Below are positions 1-10,830 of a DNA stretch of 64,000 nucleotides, one piece after another. The DNA comes from Gilliamella sp. ESL0443 (GTDB lineage Bacteria; Pseudomonadota; Gammaproteobacteria; Enterobacterales; Orbaceae). The position numbers and the translations under genes were made by a program. Where the stretch lies: NCBI RefSeq assembly GCF_019469165.1, contig NZ_CP048263.1:992001-1056000 (forward strand), read 5' to 3'. Below the pieces are notes generated by a model that saw only the letters and a program-made list of their open reading frames with translations, searched no databases and was not told the DNA's origin. Each line of letters opens with the position of its first letter. The stretch's first letter is position 1.

Positions 1-923
1 CGATTCGAGGTGCTTTTTATACTGATAGCGATTATGTTATGGCTATGTCAAAGGCTGCAGACAATGAAGGAGCTGCTTCTTTTTACATAACAACAACAAA
101 TATCAGCCCTTCTAATGATACTTTGCGTATCGTTTATGCAAAATTATACAAAGCAGACGCACCTAAAGCTTTAGAACAACCAGAAACTTTACGTAAATTT
201 GAAGGTGTTTACGAATATCCAAAATCTAAAGCAATTCGCTTAGAACCATTTAATATTGTGCGTATTCGTGGATACTTTCCGACAGATTATGATGTAAATC
301 AAGCTATTGCTAAAGAAGCATCAGCGCAAGGTGCATATGGCTTTTATATAGATTCACGTTCAGAATTAGGCAGTAATATTCAAGTAGCTGCTTATTTATT
401 TAAAAAAGACGCTCCTGAACGTAAATTACAACCTGAAAATGCTATTCCTTACGATTCTGAAGCAGGTCAATTAGCATTAGCTAAAGGTGGAGAAGCTGCA
501 ATGCAGGTTGAAAAACCTGGTTATTACTCCCCTTCTGCATTTAACGAGAAATATTATGCAGATAAATTTAATAATAAAGTAATTGATAAAACTACAACAA
601 ATTCTGCTGCAACTAATAAAGTTACAACAACATCAAATACAGAAACAATAAGTACCGTTGCCACTGAACCTCAAAGAGTAACTCGTTACACTGTCACTCT
701 TCCTGATGGGCGAAAAATTCAGGAACTTAACGATGCAACTGCGGCTAAAATGGTTGCCTTTGATACACTGAAATTTAGAGGTTACTACGTTACTGATCAG
801 GAAATTTCATATCAAGCAGGAAAAAGAGCAATAGACGCTGGGGCTAAATATTATCATATTGCTCGAGTTGCTCATGATTCTAAAGGGCCAAACATCACTG
901 TATTTGTAGATCTTTACAAATAA
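1..923 (+). CDS. ydgH: YdgH-like protein, three DUF1471 modules, 5' truncated by window edge
   Basis: The reading frame is open from base 3 with no start, so the gene begins outside the window. Three related modules of about 70 residues are visible, each with an IRG(A/Y)F-type or FRGYY motif followed by a Tyr/Asp turn and an AGAKYYHI-like strand. This is the pattern of the YdgH/BhsA/McbA (DUF1471) family of exported stress and biofilm proteins, and three copies is the YdgH arrangement. Modules two and three are separated by a Thr/Asn-rich linker. The first in-frame ATG (base 39) lies inside module one and is not the true start. The molecular function of the family is poorly known. A terminator follows directly. 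Confidence 0.85.
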   Translation, partial: IRGAFYTDSDYVMAMSKAADNEGAASFYITTTNISPSNDTLRIVYAKLYKADAPKALEQPETLRKFEGVYEYPKSKAIRLEPFNIVRIRGYFPTDYDVNQAIAKEASAQGAYGFYIDSRSELGSNIQVAAYLFKKDAPERKLQPENAIPYDSEAGQLALAKGGEAAMQVEKPGYYSPSAFNEKYYADKFNNKVIDKTTTNSAATNKVTTTSNTETISTVATEPQRVTRYTVTLPDGRKIQELNDATAAKMVAFDTLKFRGYYVTDQEISYQAGKRAIDAGAKYYHIARVAHDSKGPNITVFVDLYK

Positions 924-930
924 TCAAAAT

Positions 931-955
931 GGGCGCATAAGCGCCCTTCTTTTTT
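931..955 (+). terminator. Rho-independent terminator after ydgH
   Basis: GGGCGC and GCGCCC pair around an ATAA loop, followed by TTCTTTTTT. It lies 8 bases after the ydgH stop. Confidence 0.9.
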
Positions 956-972
956 ATCCTTATAATTATATT

Positions 973-3900
973 CTATAATTCAGAAGATACAGTTTCTATT
1001 TGTTGTTTTATCCTTTTTGCAGAAATTGGATACGGTGTGCCGAGTTGTTGAGCGAATAAGTTAACTCTAAGTTCTTCTATCATCCATTTAATATTCGTAA
1101 CATCATTCAATGATTTTTGATTTTCTGACAAACTATTAAACCAACTTTGATATTCGTTTTTCACTTCTTCTATTATATTCATTGATTGTCTATCTTTAGC
1201 CACATTAGTTCCTAGCTTCTCTATCCGTTTTTCTATAGCAGTTAAATAGCGATAAATATCATGGAGTTTGTTATAACCAGTTTTTGCCACAAAACCCTTA
1301 TAAACTAGCTCATTTAGCTGCGCTTTGATATCAGATAACGCAAATGCTAAAGACAAATCGATACGGCCTTTAAGTTTTTTATTAATATTAAAATGGAGAG
1401 TTAAAATTGATTCCACTTGTTTAGCTATATCCACTACAATTTCATTGATATGCTCTTTGGTATAACCTAACAGTTCTTGATATTGTTCTTGATTTTTAAC
1501 TTTCTGATTGTACTTCTTAATCAAGTAGTCTATTCCACAGGCAATGCAGTCATCAATAAGGTTAAGAACTGTACCGAATGAATTAAAATATAAGCCTAAT
1601 TTAGATTTATTTGGTAACTTTTCGTGCAAATATTTAATTGGAGATGGAATATTTAAAATCAACAATCGTCTAATCCCGAGCTTGGTTAATCTTTTTTGTT
1701 CCTCAAGTGAATCAACCAGTTTAATACTGACCGAATTTTGATTATCAATGATGGCTGGATAGGCTTTAACTGTATAATTATTTTGTTTTTCTTCATAAAT
1801 ACTTGGTAAGTGACCAAAATTCCAATCAATAATATTATCTTTCTCTATTTTGACAGATTTTTTTTGAGTCAGCGATGATAATGCTTCTTGAACTTCTGTT
1901 TTAAGATGTTCTTTAATCATCATTAGATCTTTGCCAAAAGCTATTTCTCGTCCCTTATCAACGATACTAAAATTCATTTTTAAGTAATCTGGTACTTGTT
2001 CTAATTGCCAATCAGTTGGCTGAATTTTTATACCTGTCATTTTCCTAAATTCATTTTCTAATGTTTCAAGTAATGGATGTTCAATTGAATTAACTCTACT
2101 TAAAAAAGCCTCAGCATAGTTAGGTGCAGGAACTAAGCTTTTGCGTAAAGATTTTGGTAATGATTTTATTAAAGCAATAACTAAATCATAACGAAATCCA
2201 GGTACTTGCCAATCAAATCCTGTATCTTTTATTTGATTTAATATATTAAGCGGAATAGAAATTGTTACACCGTCACGTGCATTACCTAAATCAAATTGAT
2301 AAGTTAAAGGTAATTTCAAGTTATTCTGATACCAAAAATCTGGATAATCATTTATTTTTACAGGCTGAGCTGATTGTTTAATCAGCATATTTTTTTCAAT
2401 ATTTAAAAAATCAGGGTCTATTTTTTGTTTGTTTTTCCACCACGTATCAAAGTGTTTTGCGGAAATAACTGATTTGTCTATTCGTTCATCATAAAAATTA
2501 TAAAGATCATCATCATCAATCAGAATATCCTGACGACGAGATTTATGTTCAAGATCCTCAACTTCATTGATTAATTTCTGATTTTGTTTATAAAACTGGT
2601 GATTAGTTTGCCAATCACCTTCAACCAAAGCATTCCGAATAAATAAGGAACGACTTAGTACTGGGTCAATTTTACTATAATTAACTATGCGGTTTGCAAC
2701 AATTGGTAGACCGAATAAAGTTACTTTTTCATTGGCTAGAGTTGTCCCATTCTTTTTAGACCATCTAGGCTCACTATAACTATATTTAACTAGATGTTTT
2801 GCTAATGGTTCAATCCAATCTGCTTCAATTTTAGCAGCCGTTCTACCCCATAGACGGCTTGTCTCAACAAGTTCACTAGCTATACACCATTTTGGTTGAT
2901 TTTTAAAGATGGCTGAATTAGGGAATATAGCAAATTTAATATTACGAGCACCGATATATTCATGTTTTTCAATTTCTTTCATACCAACATGTGACAATAA
3001 GCCGCTTAATAACGCAGTATGCAGTGAACGATAATCCGCTAATTGACTATTAATCGGAAAAGCAAGTTGTTTAATGGTTTGTCTAATTTGTGTATAAACA
3101 TCTTGCCATTCTCGAATTCTAAGATAGTTAAGATATTCTTTTTTACACAACCGTCTAAATTGATTACCCGACAAATCTGCTTGTTGATTTGTTACATAAT
3201 TCCATAAATTGATAAGTGATATAAAATCAGATTCTTTATCAGCAAACCTACGGTGTTTCTCATCAGAAGCTTGCTGTTTGTCAAATGGCCTTTCTCGAGG
3301 ATCTTGTATAGATAGTGCAGAGACAATAATCATAACTTCTTTTATACAACCTAACCGTCTAGCTTCAACTAGCATTCTAGCTAATCTAGGATCAATAGGT
3401 AATTGAGATAAAATTCGTCCTATCTCAGTCAAATGATAATGATGATGTTTAGTATAAATTGCACCTAATTCTTCTAATAATCGTATACCATCACGAATAT
3501 ATCTAGAATCAGGTGCTTTAACAAATGGAAAAGCCGCTATATCACCTAATCCTAATGAAGTCATTTGTAATATAACTGATGCTAAATTGGTTCGAAGAAT
3601 TTCAGGCTCAGTAAATTCAGGTCTGGATAAAAAATCTTGTTCATCATATAAACGTATACAAATACCATCTGAAGTTCTACCACAACGCCCTTTTCGTTGA
3701 TTCGCTGATGCTTGAGAAATGGGTTCAATTGGTAATCGTTGAACTTTCGTCCGATAACTATAACGACTAATTCTTGCTAAGCCAGGATCGATAACATATT
3801 TAATACCAGGAACGGTCAAGGATGTTTCAGCCACATTTGTAGCTAAGATAATTCTTCGAGCACTGTGTGATTGAAAGATACGGTTTTGTTCAGATGCAGA

Positions 3901-4842
3901 TAATCTAGCATATAAGGGCAAAATCTCAGTATGTTTCAGTTCAATTTTTCTTAGCGTATCGGCCAGATCACGTATTTCACGCTCCCCTGTAAGAAAAATC
4001 AAAATATCCCCATTACTTTCAAAAGATAATTCATCGATTGCATCTATAATAGGCTGAAAATCAGTATTTTTCTCATTTCCATAATCATCATTAGGAATTG
4101 TTGGACGGTATCTAACTTCGACAGGATAGGTACGACCTGAAACTTCAATGATTGGAGCATGATTAAAATGATTTGAAAAACGTTCAACATCTATTGTAGC
4201 TGAAGTTATGATGACTTTTAAGTCAGGACGTTTAGGTAATAATTGTTTCAAATATCCCAAAATAAAATCGATATTTAAATTACGTTCATGAGCCTCATCT
4301 ATAATAATAGTATCATATTGAAGTAATAATTTATCTTGCTGAATCTCTGCCAGTAAAATTCCATCAGTCATTAATTTAACCAAGGTAGTTTCGCTGACAT
4401 GATCAGAAAATCTGACTTTATAGCCCACTAAGTTGCCTATTTCTGTTTTTAATTCCTCAGCAATACGATTGGCAACTGAACGAGCTGCTAACCTTCTCGG
4501 TTGGGTATGGCCAATAAAACCTTTAACACCTAAGCCTAGTTCCAAACATATTTTAGGTATTTGTGTCGTTTTTCCTGAACCTGTTTCACCGGCAATAATG
4601 ACAACTTGATTATTTTTAATTACTTCAGCTATCGCCTCTTTTTTATCAACTACTGGTAAATTATCTGGAAAATCGATATGTTTAGGTAGCGATTGTAATC
4701 GAACATTATAATGTTCAACAGCTTGTGTAATCGCTTCTTCGATGGTATCTGAATTTTGATTTTTGTTTGAAAGCTTTCTTATTTTATGTTGATCTAAGAA
4801 AGTCATTGATTGAAAAAATTTAATTTGCTGTTGAATTAACAT
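973..4842 (-). CDS. hrpA: ATP-dependent RNA helicase HrpA (DEAH box)
   Basis: A 1289-residue protein, close to the roughly 1300 of E. coli HrpA. In order it shows a Walker A motif GETGSGKTT near residue 85, the DEAH box in IIDEAHERN, the SAT motif (TSATID), and helicase motif VI as QRKGRCGRT. The long C-terminal part matches HrpA-type DEAH helicases (HA2, OB-fold and DUF3418 regions). The family remodels RNA or RNPs; E. coli HrpA has been linked to processing of fimbrial mRNA and to rescue of stalled ribosomes. It stands alone, convergent with ydgH and divergent from hslJ, with a short AT-rich gap between the two starts. Confidence 0.95.
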   Translation of the reverse strand: MLIQQQIKFFQSMTFLDQHKIRKLSNKNQNSDTIEEAITQAVEHYNVRLQSLPKHIDFPDNLPVVDKKEAIAEVIKNNQVVIIAGETGSGKTTQIPKICLELGLGVKGFIGHTQPRRLAARSVANRIAEELKTEIGNLVGYKVRFSDHVSETTLVKLMTDGILLAEIQQDKLLLQYDTIIIDEAHERNLNIDFILGYLKQLLPKRPDLKVIITSATIDVERFSNHFNHAPIIEVSGRTYPVEVRYRPTIPNDDYGNEKNTDFQPIIDAIDELSFESNGDILIFLTGEREIRDLADTLRKIELKHTEILPLYARLSASEQNRIFQSHSARRIILATNVAETSLTVPGIKYVIDPGLARISRYSYRTKVQRLPIEPISQASANQRKGRCGRTSDGICIRLYDEQDFLSRPEFTEPEILRTNLASVILQMTSLGLGDIAAFPFVKAPDSRYIRDGIRLLEELGAIYTKHHHYHLTEIGRILSQLPIDPRLARMLVEARRLGCIKEVMIIVSALSIQDPRERPFDKQQASDEKHRRFADKESDFISLINLWNYVTNQQADLSGNQFRRLCKKEYLNYLRIREWQDVYTQIRQTIKQLAFPINSQLADYRSLHTALLSGLLSHVGMKEIEKHEYIGARNIKFAIFPNSAIFKNQPKWCIASELVETSRLWGRTAAKIEADWIEPLAKHLVKYSYSEPRWSKKNGTTLANEKVTLFGLPIVANRIVNYSKIDPVLSRSLFIRNALVEGDWQTNHQFYKQNQKLINEVEDLEHKSRRQDILIDDDDLYNFYDERIDKSVISAKHFDTWWKNKQKIDPDFLNIEKNMLIKQSAQPVKINDYPDFWYQNNLKLPLTYQFDLGNARDGVTISIPLNILNQIKDTGFDWQVPGFRYDLVIALIKSLPKSLRKSLVPAPNYAEAFLSRVNSIEHPLLETLENEFRKMTGIKIQPTDWQLEQVPDYLKMNFSIVDKGREIAFGKDLMMIKEHLKTEVQEALSSLTQKKSVKIEKDNIIDWNFGHLPSIYEEKQNNYTVKAYPAIIDNQNSVSIKLVDSLEEQKRLTKLGIRRLLILNIPSPIKYLHEKLPNKSKLGLYFNSFGTVLNLIDDCIACGIDYLIKKYNQKVKNQEQYQELLGYTKEHINEIVVDIAKQVESILTLHFNINKKLKGRIDLSLAFALSDIKAQLNELVYKGFVAKTGYNKLHDIYRYLTAIEKRIEKLGTNVAKDRQSMNIIEEVKNEYQSWFNSLSENQKSLNDVTNIKWMIEELRVNLFAQQLGTPYPISAKRIKQQIETVSSEL

Positions 4843-4915
4843 AAAGAGTAAAATGTAATTATTAAATTTTAATTAAAGTGATTATATCAAATTTAGCCAA
4901 CTATTAGGAGTTAAG

Positions 4916-5335
4916 ATGAAAAAGACTTTACTATTAATAATGCTTTTTACTGGAACTTTCGTGATGACTGGTTGTGGTGAATCTAAGAGCGTTAAAGCTG
5001 AAGATTTAATGCATCATCGCTTTGTATTGATTAAAGCCAATGGTCAAGATATTTCAACAGATAAAAACGCTGAGCTTGAATTTGGTGAAAACATGAATAT
5101 TTATGGAAAAATGTGTAATCGCTTTGTTGCAAAAGTAGAATTGTCAAACGAAACGATTAAAGGCTCTGGTGTTAGTATGGCAAAAATGGCTTGTGATGAT
5201 GAGCAATTGAGTAAGTTAGATGATACCATCGCTCAATTAATTCAAGATGGAGCATCAGTCAGTTTGGACAAAGATCAATTGACTTTAAAAAATAAAGATA
5301 TTGAACTAATTTATCAACTTAAAGATTTAATGTAA
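4916..5335 (+). CDS. hslJ: HslJ-like META-domain lipoprotein
   Basis: A 139-residue protein with a lipoprotein signal peptide (MKKTLLLIMLF...TGC, lipobox MTGC, Cys20) and one META domain: HRFVLIKANGQ at the start, then the GKMCNRF loop and MACDDEQL. E. coli HslJ is about 140 residues with the same Cys pair and is implicated in novobiocin resistance and heat response. The product should sit in the outer membrane facing the periplasm. The start is preceded by TAGGAG with good spacing. It lies next to hrpA, divergently. Confidence 0.85.
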   Translation: MKKTLLLIMLFTGTFVMTGCGESKSVKAEDLMHHRFVLIKANGQDISTDKNAELEFGENMNIYGKMCNRFVAKVELSNETIKGSGVSMAKMACDDEQLSKLDDTIAQLIQDGASVSLDKDQLTLKNKDIELIYQLKDLM

Positions 5336-5483
5336 TTTAAAAAGAGATTTTTTATCACAAACTTGGTAAAAATTTAACCAAAAAAATGTTTTAGTTTTTT
5401 TCTATCTCAATTGATGTCTAGTTTTTTGATAAAAAACTTTATTTAAAATGTCGTTAAGACTATAATAAAAAAAGTTTTTAAGA

Positions 5484-5531
5484 ATGGCTTATATTGATGA
5501 GATTACTAAATTCTTTAGATATTGCTTTTAA
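5484..5531 (+). CDS. Putative 15-aa leader peptide upstream of pykF
   Basis: A short reading frame beginning ATG GCT TAT and ending TTT TAA encodes MAYIDEITKFFRYCF. Five of its residues are Phe or Tyr, four of them in the last seven codons, and the stop lies two bases before the first hairpin of the leader. The ribosome-binding site is weak. The layout resembles aromatic-amino-acid leader peptides such as pheL and pheM, but the downstream gene is pyruvate kinase, so the function is unproven. Confidence 0.35.
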   Translation: MAYIDEITKFFRYCF

Positions 5532-5569
5532 TAAGAGTAACTTTTTAAAGTTACTCTTCCCTTTTTATA

Positions 5570-5595
5570 CCAATGCACTGGCATTGGTTTTTTTT
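5570..5595 (+). terminator. Intrinsic terminator inside the pykF leader
   Basis: CCAATGC and GCATTGG pair around ACTG, followed by eight T. It is preceded by a 12-bp hairpin at 5533-5558 (AAGAGTAACTTT / AAAGTTACTCTT). Confidence 0.8.
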
Positions 5596-5666
5596 GTTTA
5601 AATATTTATATTTAAAACCATTTATTTAAATTTGAACATTAACTTTAACAACTAGTAGATAATATT

Positions 5667-7079
5667 ATGAAAAAGACAAAAATCGTTTGTACCATAGGAC
5701 CAAAATCAGAATCAAAAGAGATGCTAACTAAATTATTAAATGCAGGCATGAATGTAATGCGTTTAAACTTCTCTCATGGTGATTATGAAGAGCATGGTAA
5801 TCGAATCAAAAATTTACGTGAAGTAATGCAAGAAACAGGCTTGAAAGCTGCCATCATGTTAGATACTAAAGGCCCAGAAATTCGTACTATTAAGCTTGAA
5901 GGTGGAAACGATGTATCACTTGTAGCAGGCCAAACTTTCACTTTTACTACTGATGAAAATGTAGTTGGTAATTCAGAACGTGTAGCCGTTACATATAAAG
6001 GATTTGCTCAAGATCTTAAACCAGGTAACCGTGTATTAGTTGATGATGGTTTAATCGCTATGGACGTTCAAGAAATCAAAGGTAACGAAGTTATTTGTAA
6101 AGTTTTAAATAACGGTGACCTTGGTGAAAATAAAGGTATTAACTTACCTGGTGTTTCAATCAAATTACCTGCACTAGCTGAAAAAGATAAAAATGACTTA
6201 ATTTTCGGTTGTGAACAAGGTGTAGATTTTATTGCAGCATCATTTATCCGTAAACGTTCTGATGTTGAAGATATTCGTGCTCATCTTAAAGCTCACGGCG
6301 GTGAAGAAATCAAAATCATTTCTAAAATCGAAAATCAAGAAGGTCTAGATAACTTTGATGAAATTTTAGAAGCATCTGATGGTATCATGGTTGCTCGTGG
6401 TGATTTAGGTGTGGAAATTGCGGTTGAAGAAGTTATTTTTGCTCAAAAAATGATGATTAAAAAATGTAATAAAGCTTCAAAACCAGTTATTACTGCAACT
6501 CAAATGTTAGATTCAATGATCAAAAACCCACGTCCTACTCGTGCTGAAGCTGGTGACGTTGCTAATGCAATTATTGATGGTACAGACGCTGTTATGTTAT
6601 CTGGCGAAAGTGCTAAAGGTAAATATCCATTTGAAGCAGTTAATGTGATGGCTACTATTTGTAAGCGTACTGATGGTACTATCCCAGCTAAATTAGAGCT
6701 AACCACAAAAGAAGAAACATTACGTATTACTGCTGCTGTATGTTGTGGTGCTGTTGAAATCGCAGAACGATTAAATGTACCATTAATTGTTGTTGCTACT
6801 CGTAGCGGTAAATCAGCTCGTGAACTTCGTCATTACTTCCCGACAGCTCGTATTTTGGCTCTATCTTCAAGCCAAAAAACTGTCAATCAACTTGCCTTAT
6901 CTAAAGGTGTTGAGCCTATTTTAATTGATGCAATTAATTCAACAGATGATTTCTACCGTTTAGGTAAAGAAATGGCTGTTAAAATTTGTAATGTAAAACA
7001 AGGTGATACAATTGTTATGGTATCAGGTGCATTAGTTCCAAGCGGAACAACTAACACAACTTCTGTTCACCGCATCTAA
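5667..7079 (+). CDS. pykF: Pyruvate kinase I
   Basis: A 470-residue protein, the same length as E. coli PykF. It opens [16 protein letters not shown] and has the active-site helix [20 protein letters not shown], the metal-binding region [15 protein letters not shown], and a C-terminal allosteric domain ending [12 protein letters not shown]. It converts phosphoenolpyruvate and ADP to pyruvate and ATP in glycolysis, in the cytosol. Expression probably passes through the terminator-bearing leader just upstream. A strong terminator follows. Confidence 0.98.
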   Translation: MKKTKIVCTIGPKSESKEMLTKLLNAGMNVMRLNFSHGDYEEHGNRIKNLREVMQETGLKAAIMLDTKGPEIRTIKLEGGNDVSLVAGQTFTFTTDENVVGNSERVAVTYKGFAQDLKPGNRVLVDDGLIAMDVQEIKGNEVICKVLNNGDLGENKGINLPGVSIKLPALAEKDKNDLIFGCEQGVDFIAASFIRKRSDVEDIRAHLKAHGGEEIKIISKIENQEGLDNFDEILEASDGIMVARGDLGVEIAVEEVIFAQKMMIKKCNKASKPVITATQMLDSMIKNPRPTRAEAGDVANAIIDGTDAVMLSGESAKGKYPFEAVNVMATICKRTDGTIPAKLELTTKEETLRITAAVCCGAVEIAERLNVPLIVVATRSGKSARELRHYFPTARILALSSSQKTVNQLALSKGVEPILIDAINSTDDFYRLGKEMAVKICNVKQGDTIVMVSGALVPSGTTNTTSVHRI

Positions 7080-7110
7080 TCACCTTTAATTTTGTTTAAA
7101 TGAATGATAA

Positions 7111-7139
7111 AAAGCTAGCTATATGCTAGCTTTTTTTTT
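7111..7139 (+). terminator. Rho-independent terminator after pykF
   Basis: AAAGCTAGC and GCTAGCTTT pair around TATAT, followed by a run of T. Confidence 0.9.
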
Positions 7140-7191
7140 ATCTTACGTTATTCTGTAATAAATCAAATTAGTGGAATGGGCATTACAAAAA

Positions 7192-9249
7192 ATGATAATA
7201 GAAAAAGTATATTTACCTAAAGAACTAAGTTGGTTATCATTTAACCAACGGGTGTTACAAGAGGCTGCTGATGAAAGTAATCCTCTCATAGAACGAATCC
7301 GTTTTTTAGGTATCTACTCAAGTAATCTTGATGAATTTTATAAAGTCCAATTTGCAAATTTAAAAAAATATGTCCTTATTGAGCAAGAACAAGCTCAAGC
7401 AACATCTAATGCTAAACATTTATTGCGTCAGGTTAATCAAAAAGTCATTCAACTTGAATTACAATTTGATCAGCTCTATAACGAGCTATTATTAGAAATG
7501 GCAAGGAATCAGATTTTCCTAATAAATGAAAGGCAACTTACCACTTATCAAGAAACTTGGATAAAAAATTATTATAAGCAAAATTTAAGACAGTATATTA
7601 CCCCTATTTTGTTAGATAGCCATACTGAGTTGATTCAATTTTTAAAAGATGATCATGCTTATTTAGCTGTTGAAATTATCTGTAAAGATAGTATTAGCTA
7701 TGCATTACTTGAACTTCCTACCGATAATGCGCCTCGGTTTGTTTTATTACCTTCAGAAGTTTCAACTAAAAATAAATCAATTATTTTTTTAGATAACATT
7801 TTACGTTACTGTTTAGCGGATATTTTTAAAGTCTTCTTTGATGCGGTAGAATTAAATGCTTATTCTATAAATATTAATCGTGATGCTGAATACGAATTAA
7901 ATACTGAACTTGATAGTTTACTTGAGTTAATGTCTCAGGGTTTGAAACAGCGGTTAACTGCTCAGCCAGTTCGTTTTACATACCAAAAAGACATGCCAAA
8001 GGCATTATTTGAATTATTGATAAATAAACTAAGATTAACTGAACAAGATGCAATGCCTGGTGGACGTTATCCCAATTTCAAAGATTTAGCAAATTTTCCA
8101 GATCTTGGTGTCAAAAACTTACTTAATAAACGCTTACCAAGCCTTGCTTATAATCGATTCAAGAAATTCAGAAATGCTTTTGCAACAATAAAAGACCGAG
8201 ATGTATTGCTCTATTATCCTTACTATTCATTTGGACATGTGCTTGAAATTATGCGACAAGCGTCATTTGATCCAGCTGTTACCCATATTCGTATGAATAT
8301 TTATCGAGTAGCTAAAGACTCCAGATTTATTCATGCGGCTATAAATGCAGCGAACAACGGTAAAAAAGTCACAGTAGTGGTAGAACTGCAAGCTCGATTT
8401 GATGAAGAAGCAAACATAAAATGGGCTAAAAGGTTAATTCGTAGTGGTATAAAAGTTATCTATTCACAACCAAAACTTAAAATTCATGCCAAATTATTCT
8501 TAATCGATCGTAAAGAAGACGATCGAATTGTCCGTTATGCTCATATTGGTTCAGGTAATTTTAATGAAAAAACTGCACGTATTTATACAGATTTTTCATT
8601 ATTAACGGCTGACCCCGCGATTACCGATGAAGTTATCAAAGTATTTAACTTTATTGAAAACCCATTTAAACCGGTAACTTTTCACCATTTATTAGTTTCG
8701 CCACAAAATACACGATTACGCTTTCATGAATTTATTGAAAGAGAAATCAATAACGCTAAAGCCGGGAAACCTTCTGGCATTTATCTCAAACTTAATGCAA
8801 TAACTGATAAAGAGATGATAAATCAACTCTATAAAGCTTCTTGTGCTGGAGTGAAAATACGTATGATTGTGCGAGGCACCTGTATACTTGTTCCTCAAAT
8901 TCCTAATTTAAGTGAAAATATCTATGTAACCAGTATTGTTGACCAGTATCTCGAACATGCTCGAGTTTATATTTTCGAAAATGACGGTAATAAAGATACC
9001 TACATATCATCTGCCGATTGGATGCCTAGAAATCTTGATAACCGTATTGAGGTTGGCGTAAAAATATTTGATCTGACATTAAAATCCACTATTCATAATA
9101 TTTTCAATATTCAGTGTAATGATAATGTCAAAGCTCGAATTATCGATAAAGATAATATGAACAATTACGTCCAAAGAGGTAATAAAAAGAAAGTAAGAGC
9201 ACAACGTGCAATTTATGATTATCTAAAACAATTAGAATCAGCAAGTTAA
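7192..9249 (+). CDS. ppk: Polyphosphate kinase 1
   Basis: Catalyses reversible transfer of the ATP gamma-phosphate onto polyphosphate, at the inner membrane. The opening [16 protein letters not shown] and [19 protein letters not shown] are PPK1 hallmarks. The motif [13 protein letters not shown] contains the His expected to be phosphorylated, and [10 protein letters not shown] and [11 protein letters not shown] are the PLD-like active-site segments. I chose the ATG at 7192 rather than the GTG at 7171 because it gives 685 residues and aligns with the E. coli N-terminus, which reaches ELSWLSFN at the same distance. ppx follows after 10 bases, so the two probably form an operon. Confidence 0.96.
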   Translation: MIIEKVYLPKELSWLSFNQRVLQEAADESNPLIERIRFLGIYSSNLDEFYKVQFANLKKYVLIEQEQAQATSNAKHLLRQVNQKVIQLELQFDQLYNELLLEMARNQIFLINERQLTTYQETWIKNYYKQNLRQYITPILLDSHTELIQFLKDDHAYLAVEIICKDSISYALLELPTDNAPRFVLLPSEVSTKNKSIIFLDNILRYCLADIFKVFFDAVELNAYSININRDAEYELNTELDSLLELMSQGLKQRLTAQPVRFTYQKDMPKALFELLINKLRLTEQDAMPGGRYPNFKDLANFPDLGVKNLLNKRLPSLAYNRFKKFRNAFATIKDRDVLLYYPYYSFGHVLEIMRQASFDPAVTHIRMNIYRVAKDSRFIHAAINAANNGKKVTVVVELQARFDEEANIKWAKRLIRSGIKVIYSQPKLKIHAKLFLIDRKEDDRIVRYAHIGSGNFNEKTARIYTDFSLLTADPAITDEVIKVFNFIENPFKPVTFHHLLVSPQNTRLRFHEFIEREINNAKAGKPSGIYLKLNAITDKEMINQLYKASCAGVKIRMIVRGTCILVPQIPNLSENIYVTSIVDQYLEHARVYIFENDGNKDTYISSADWMPRNLDNRIEVGVKIFDLTLKSTIHNIFNIQCNDNVKARIIDKDNMNNYVQRGNKKKVRAQRAIYDYLKQLESAS

Positions 9250-9259
9250 GGATTTGAAC

Positions 9260-10783
9260 GTGAATAAATTTGATGAATATGCAGTTATTGATCTAGGTTC
9301 GAATAGTTTTCATATGGTCATTGCACGTTGTATTGATGGTGCAACACAAATTATCTACAAAAATAAAAAAAATATTCATTTAGCTACCGGTTTAAATGAA
9401 TTCTATGAGCTAAGCGAGACAAGTATTAAACGAGGTATTGAATGCCTTGCACTCTTTGCTGAACGGCTGAATGGATTTCCCCCGGAAAATGTTCGAATTG
9501 TTGCAACCTATACGTTACGTATCGCCACCAATCGGCATAAATTTCTAGCCGAAGCGGCTAAGGTTCTACCCTACCCAATTGAAATTATTTCCGGACAAGA
9601 GGAAGCCCGTTTAATCTATTTAGGTACCATGACAGCCGAATCAACCGCCGAAGAAGATACCAAATTTGTTATTGATATTGGTGGTGGATCGACTGAAATT
9701 GCCATAGGTCGAGGAAACGATCTCAAACCATTTATTGTGGCAAGTCGACCAATGGGCTGTGTTACTTACACTAAGCAATTTTTTCCACAAAAGACCATTG
9801 ACCGATATTCATTTTTAAGAGCTAAACTGGCAGCCGAACAACAAATTGAAAATCTTATTACCACAATAAAAAGACAAAATATTAGTGTCGCATTTGGTAC
9901 TTCCGGCACAATCAAAAGTATTTACAAAATATTATTAGATTTAGGTGTCAGCGATGGAATCATTACGCCTAAACGTTTGGATGATTTAATCAGTTATATT
10001 TTAGAATTCAAGTCTTTTCATGATATTGACTATCCATCGCTTTCAGAAGAAAGAAAAAACGTTTTCGTCAGCGGGTTAGCCATTTTTAGTGGCGTTTTTA
10101 ATGCATTAGGGATACAAGAGCTTCAATTTAGCCCATGCGCATTGCGTGAAGGAGTTTTGTATGAACTTATTGATGGTCCAAATTATCGAGATATAAGACA
10201 AACAACAGCCGAAACACTCTCTCAGCATTACAACATTGATGAACGCCATGCCAAACAAGTGGTGAAAACGGCAAAGTATCTTTTTTCACAATGGAAAACG
10301 CAAACTTCGACTAATATTCCGCAACATTTAGAATCTATCCTCTATTGGGCAGCGCAGCTTCACGAAGTGGGACTGAAAATAAATTTTTCATCAATACACA
10401 AACATTCGAGTTATATCCTGTTAAATAGTAACTTACCCGGATTCAATGAAGAACAACAACTTTTATTGTCTACCCTTGTTCGTTATCATCGAAAGTCAAT
10501 TAACATTGATGAACTGCCCTATTTTAGTTTATTCGAATACAAACATATCATCTCGTTATTGCAGATTTTGCGGCTTGCCGTTTTATTTAATAACCAGCGT
10601 AATAACGATCTGGATCTCACTACATTTAGATTAAAATTAAACAGTGATAAATTAAGCAAACTGACGATAGAACTCAACGAAAAGTTTGTTGAAAATAATA
10701 AGTTAATCTTGCTTGATTTAGAGCAGGAGCAGAAATATTGGAAATCGGTTAATGATTGGAAATTATCGATTGAAATGTTTTAA
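9260..10783 (+). CDS. ppx: Exopolyphosphatase
   Basis: Hydrolyses terminal phosphates from polyphosphate, the opposing activity to Ppk directly upstream. The ASKHA-fold phosphate motif DLGSNSFHMVIAR is near the N-terminus. IISGQEEARLIYLG, DIGGGSTEIAIG and FGTSGTIKSIYK follow, and an HD-like C-terminal region has LHEVGL and HKHSSYILLNS. I take the GTG at 9260 because TAAGGA lies 7 bases ahead; the TTG at 9254 is too close to that site. At 507 residues it matches the E. coli length (513). Confidence 0.95.
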   Translation: MNKFDEYAVIDLGSNSFHMVIARCIDGATQIIYKNKKNIHLATGLNEFYELSETSIKRGIECLALFAERLNGFPPENVRIVATYTLRIATNRHKFLAEAAKVLPYPIEIISGQEEARLIYLGTMTAESTAEEDTKFVIDIGGGSTEIAIGRGNDLKPFIVASRPMGCVTYTKQFFPQKTIDRYSFLRAKLAAEQQIENLITTIKRQNISVAFGTSGTIKSIYKILLDLGVSDGIITPKRLDDLISYILEFKSFHDIDYPSLSEERKNVFVSGLAIFSGVFNALGIQELQFSPCALREGVLYELIDGPNYRDIRQTTAETLSQHYNIDERHAKQVVKTAKYLFSQWKTQTSTNIPQHLESILYWAAQLHEVGLKINFSSIHKHSSYILLNSNLPGFNEEQQLLLSTLVRYHRKSINIDELPYFSLFEYKHIISLLQILRLAVLFNNQRNNDLDLTTFRLKLNSDKLSKLTIELNEKFVENNKLILLDLEQEQKYWKSVNDWKLSIEMF

Positions 10784-10796
10784 TCACTCAAAAAAA

Positions 10797-10817
10797 ACCG
10801 CCAGTTTAACTGGCGGT
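10797..10817 (-). terminator. Terminator of the fumarate reductase operon (minus strand)
   Basis: A near-perfect palindrome, ACCGCCAGTT / AACTGGCGGT. Read on the minus strand it is followed by a run of T, directly after the transporter stop codon. Confidence 0.85.
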
Positions 10818-10830
10818 GATAGCTAAACTT

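Larger units (their letters stand above)
5336..5666 (+). promoter_or_regulatory. pykF leader with candidate attenuator
   Basis: This 331-base gap carries a consensus -10 TATAAT at 5461-5466 (the -35 is weak), a possible 15-codon leader peptide at 5484-5531 ending KFFRYCF, a long perfect hairpin at 5533-5558, and a strong intrinsic terminator at 5570-5595. No convincing promoter lies between that terminator and pykF, so transcription probably has to read through it. The promoter, leader peptide and hairpins are directly visible; regulation is inference. Confidence 0.5.
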
